Origin: Gammaproteobacteria bacterium
GTDB lineage: Bacteria; Pseudomonadota; Gammaproteobacteria; Pseudomonadales; Azotimanducaceae
Length of the DNA: 64,000 nt
NCBI GenBank assembly: GCA_021773565.1
Contig: JAJFJZ010000011.1
Location: forward strand, 34,319 to 98,318
Reading direction: 5' to 3'
In this document: positions 63,972 through 64,000 of the stretch, one piece after another
Numbering within the stretch: the first letter of the stretch is position 1
Layout: every line of letters starts with the position of its first letter
The notes under the pieces: generated by a model
What the model saw: the letters and a program-made list of their open reading frames with translations, nothing else
Databases searched by the model: none
What the model was told of the DNA's origin: nothing
Translations under genes and position numbers: made by a program

Positions 63972-64000
63972 AAATGTATCTCCTATCTTTTTTACAGCCC

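Overview
The window reads as a chromosomal segment of a gammaproteobacterium, probably marine or sediment-dwelling. This rests on moderate GC, a RimK/CorC/MscS/CorA ion cluster, a complete glycogen operon, a CYP153-type alkane hydroxylase, an ACR3 arsenite pump, and proteins with known gammaproteobacterial character (HdfR-like LysR, TerC/YgdQ, YrbG-like antiporter). I saw no rRNA, tRNA or CRISPR array. Species-level assignment is not possible from the sequence alone.

Layout. 1-6.2 kb: a leftward, tightly packed operon (small coiled-coil protein, CorA, MscS, two tandem CNNM/CBS transporter-like proteins, then RimK, which runs off the left edge). 6.4-12.7 kb: LysR regulator, Ca/Na antiporter, a HExxxH metallopeptidase of the QEGLA-motif family, two small lipoproteins (one frameshifted) and a SulP anion transporter. 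12.7-13.3 kb: a gene graveyard with tails of asparagine synthetase, a lipoprotein, a dienelactone hydrolase and a GcvT-like protein. 13.3-24.4 kb: HD and GST genes, two TetR regulators, the CYP153 P450 behind a perfect palindrome, asparagine synthetase, a JmjC/cupin protein, two acetyltransferases and a secreted TPR protein. 24.5-37.3 kb: glgC-glgA-glgB-glgP-glgX-malQ-pgm, a complete synthesis and breakdown route for glycogen from and to glucose phosphates, with several overlapping genes. 37.3-52.7 kb: mixed single genes, including ACR3, two TolB-like/TPR proteins (one with an N-terminal TIR domain), HtpX, TerC, a nucleotidyltransferase with a possible leader peptide, and an ArsR/ATP-grasp pair.

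53.1-64.0 kb is a different kind of DNA. It is a string of single genes in both orientations, nearly all separated by copies of one roughly 126-bp, three-module intergenic repeat. Every recognisable copy points the same way on the + strand regardless of gene direction. In the middle sits a tyrosine recombinase that consists of the catalytic domain alone. The cargo is cassette-like: a zinc-ribbon/HEAT protein, a secreted protein, two paralogous PDZ-multi-TM proteins, a beta-lactamase-family hydrolase, membrane proteins, two or three members of one small single-TM family, and a kinase with an internal deletion. The repeats do not match integron attC sites. This repeat-recombinase-cassette arrangement is the best candidate for an undescribed system in the window.

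A second theme is local duplication and decay. Degraded fragments at 12.7, 13.1, 17.8 and 22.7 kb each resemble a gene that is still intact elsewhere in this same window.
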